Shown here: piece after piece, positions 33,716-35,202 of the stretch | How the letters are laid out: every line of letters begins with the position of its first letter | Position numbering within the stretch: the first letter of the stretch is position 1 | Origin: Candidatus Yaniella excrementigallinarum | GTDB taxonomy: Bacteria > Actinomycetota > Actinomycetes > Actinomycetales > Micrococcaceae | NCBI GenBank assembly: GCA_019113675.1 | Contig: DXHA01000022.1 | Location: forward strand, 1 to 35,202 | Direction of reading: 5' to 3' | Length of the DNA stretch: 35,202 nucleotides | Notes under the pieces: generated by a model | Told to the model about the DNA's origin: nothing | The model's database searches: none | The model's input: only the letters and a program-made list of their open reading frames with translations | Program-made: the position numbers and the translations under genes

Positions 33716-35041
33716 TTACATGTCAGCCAGAATATCGGTGATCACGCTGAGGCCTTCTTTCAGTAGGTCTTCACCAATGACGACTGGCGGCAGGAAACGC
33801 AACACGTTGCCGTATGTTCCAGCGGTCAGTGTGATGACACCTTGTTTGCGGGCTTCTACGGCAATATCGTTGACCAGCTTGGCCAGTGGTTCTTTGGTTT
33901 CTGGGTCAACGAACTCGATGGCCATCATCGCACCACGGCCACGAATATCGCCGATACGGGAATCTTCTTTTTGTGCCTGGGTGAAGTGCTCCGTAATCAC
34001 TTCACCGATGTGCTTAGCCTTATCTGCCAGGCCTTCTTCCTCCATAACCTGCAAGGAAGCCAAACCGGCTGCCACGGCCACCGGGTTGCCACCATAAGTG
34101 CCACCTAAGCCCCCAGCGTGGACGGCGTCCATAACTTCGGCACGTCCGGTAACTGCCGATAGGGGCATCCCACCGGCAATGCCCTTGGCCAAAGTAATTA
34201 GATCGGGTTCGATGCCTTCGGTTGTGGAAGCAAACCATTCACCGGTGCGAGTGAAACCGGTTTGGACTTCATCGGCAATAAACAACACGTCGTTGGCCTT
34301 GCACCATTCGACGACCTTGGCTAGGAAGCCTTCAGCCGGCACGATGAAGCCACCTTCACCCTGGATCGGTTCCATAATGACAGCGGCCAAATTATTGGCC
34401 CCGATCTGTGACTCTAGTGACTCGATGGTGCGCTGCGCGGCTTCTTCACCGGATAGCCCATCACGGTAGGGATAAGAGCCAGGCACCCGGTATAGTTCGG
34501 GCGCGAAGGGTCCAAAGGACTCTTTATATGGCATGTTCTTGGCAGTCAGCCCCATGGTCAGGGTGGTACGGCCATGGTAGGCATTATCGAATGCTGCAAT
34601 GGCCTGTTTGCCGGTGTAAGCGCGTGCCACTTTGACGGCGTTTTCGACTGCTTCAGCCCCCGAGTTCAGCAGCACACTGCGGGTTTGGCCGGAGATAGGC
34701 ACAACTTCGTCCAGCCGTTTGGCCAGCCGGGTGTAGGAATCATATGGGGTGACCATAAAGCAGGTGTGGGTAAAGTCGGCGACCTGTTCTTGGACTGCTT
34801 CGACAACCTTGGGGTGTGATGCCCCCACGGTAGTCACCGCGATACCGGAGCCTAGGTCAATAAGCCTGTTGCCATCGACGTCTTCGACAATGCCACCTTC
34901 GGCGCGTGCAGCAAATGCCGGCATCGAAGGGCTGACGCCTTTTGGTACATAAGTGTCCAGGCTTTCCCGCATTTCGCGGGCCTTGGGGCCAGGAAGTTCA
35001 GTAACAAGTTTGCGAGACTGATCTAGGGGTTCGCGCGACAT
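33716..35041 (-). CDS. gabT: 4-aminobutyrate-2-oxoglutarate transaminase
   Basis: This 441-residue class III aminotransferase converts GABA and 2-oxoglutarate to succinate semialdehyde and glutamate. The PLP-binding Lys286 lies in ITLAKGIAGGMPLSAV, preceded by FIADEVQTGFTRTGEWFA with the conserved Asp. NSGAEAVENAVKVARAYTGK binds the cofactor phosphate, and EPIQGEGGF is conserved. The sequence suits GabT better than ornithine or acetylornithine transaminases, but these are the main alternatives. The ATG at 35041 has AAGGA about 7-8 bases upstream. No gabD lies within the window; the divergent gene may be its regulator. Confidence 0.9.
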   Translation of the reverse strand: MSREPLDQSRKLVTELPGPKAREMRESLDTYVPKGVSPSMPAFAARAEGGIVEDVDGNRLIDLGSGIAVTTVGASHPKVVEAVQEQVADFTHTCFMVTPYDSYTRLAKRLDEVVPISGQTRSVLLNSGAEAVENAVKVARAYTGKQAIAAFDNAYHGRTTLTMGLTAKNMPYKESFGPFAPELYRVPGSYPYRDGLSGEEAAQRTIESLESQIGANNLAAVIMEPIQGEGGFIVPAEGFLAKVVEWCKANDVLFIADEVQTGFTRTGEWFASTTEGIEPDLITLAKGIAGGMPLSAVTGRAEVMDAVHAGGLGGTYGGNPVAVAAGLASLQVMEEEGLADKAKHIGEVITEHFTQAQKEDSRIGDIRGRGAMMAIEFVDPETKEPLAKLVNDIAVEARKQGVITLTAGTYGNVLRFLPPVVIGEDLLKEGLSVITDILADM

Positions 35042-35085
35042 AGCAGAGTTCCTTATCTGGTCGACGATAAAAATATGGTGTTTTA

Positions 35086-35116
35086 ATTATGCGCCACCCC
35101 AGCTATGTCCGGCCAA
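35086..35116 (-). promoter_or_regulatory. gabT: Possible gabT promoter
   Basis: On the minus strand CATAAT (35091-35086) is preceded by TTGGCC (35116-35111) with a 19-base spacer, which is longer than ideal. The resulting leader would contain the AAGGA ribosome site. Confidence 0.3.
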
Positions 35117-35136
35117 TAGAATCTCATCATGGTAGG

Positions 35137-35142
35137 TATGCT
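35137..35142 (+). promoter_or_regulatory. -10 element (TATGCT) for the gene starting at 35151
   Basis: TATGCT lies 8 bases before the ATG at 35151. The same hexamer precedes the thioesterase gene. Confidence 0.4.
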
Positions 35143-35150
35143 TAACCAGT

Positions 35151-35202
35151 ATGGATGAGCGGTTACTGACAGCATTTTTGACGGTGGCCGAAACACGCAA
35201 TG
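35151..35202 (+). CDS. N-terminus of a possible LysR-type regulator (cut by the window end)
   Basis: The ATG at 35151 opens a frame that runs off the window, giving MDERLLTAFLTVAETRN. This resembles the first helix of LysR-family regulators (pattern M-x-L-x-x-F-x-x-VAE). It diverges from gabT, a frequent arrangement for a pathway regulator, and has a leaderless-type -10. With 17 residues the family call is tentative. Confidence 0.45.
   Translation, partial: MDERLLTAFLTVAETRN

Noticed and set aside
1-35202. Frequent GACGACGTC/GACGTC strings as a possible signal sequence
   Set aside because: By rough estimate the count is near the chance level for this base composition, and most copies encode Asp-Asp-Val or similar codons.

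Overview
The window is chromosomal DNA of a high-GC Gram-positive bacterium (Actinomycetota). Order and sequence of the housekeeping genes fit Micrococcales, probably a Micrococcaceae-like genus; the genus is an inference. The central block, ppa | dacB - zinc metalloprotease - tilS - hpt - ftsH - folE - folP - folB - folK - DUF3180 - ... - DUF2520 - panC, follows the conserved actinobacterial order that I know from Mycobacterium tuberculosis (Rv3628 down to Rv3602c). No rRNA, tRNA, CRISPR array, prophage or insertion sequence was seen. No gene-free stretch exceeds 300 bases; the longest are 2062-2278 and 16539-16727.

Layout. 1-2061: the tail of a possible gene, then a BCCT-family osmolyte transporter. 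2279-4212 (minus): acyl-CoA thioesterase and amidase. 4293-5587: rhodanese and prephenate dehydratase. 5599-6708 (minus): lipid kinase, divergent from seryl-tRNA synthetase (6753-8033) and a HAD phosphatase. 8936-10196 (minus): an HTH regulator and inorganic pyrophosphatase. 10361-14714: PBP4-type D,D-carboxypeptidase, zinc metalloprotease, tilS and hpt. 14784-16538 (minus): an HNH endonuclease of the 13E12/DUF222 type, lying between hpt and ftsH, which are usual neighbours. 16728-26269: ftsH, the folate genes folE-P-B-K, DUF3180, three overlapping PH-domain membrane proteins, a DUF2520 Rossmann protein and panC. 26310-29398: M13 metallopeptidase, a membrane-anchored protein and a DUF421 protein. 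29407-33037: an envelope-stress style module (NarL-type regulator, PspC-fused kinase, divergent PspC/LiaF-like protein, small membrane protein). 33078-35202: a PEBP-family protein, GABA transaminase, and the first codons of a possible LysR regulator.

Functional links. folE, folP, folB and folK make dihydropteroate-type folate precursors from GTP. panC and its DUF2520 neighbour relate to pantothenate. tilS, serS and hpt serve translation and purine salvage. ftsH, dacB and the PspC module act at the membrane and envelope.

The clearest structural signal beyond the genes is at the start sites. Nine genes without a Shine-Dalgarno sequence have a TANNNT hexamer 6-8 bases before the start codon, the layout of leaderless transcripts. 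Most remaining genes have a recognisable purine-rich ribosome site or are translationally coupled. Nothing here is clearly a new defence or biosynthetic system. The best leads are the HNH insertion, the duplicated PH-domain cassette, the reciprocal serS/lipid-kinase promoter and the PspC signalling module with its inverted repeat.
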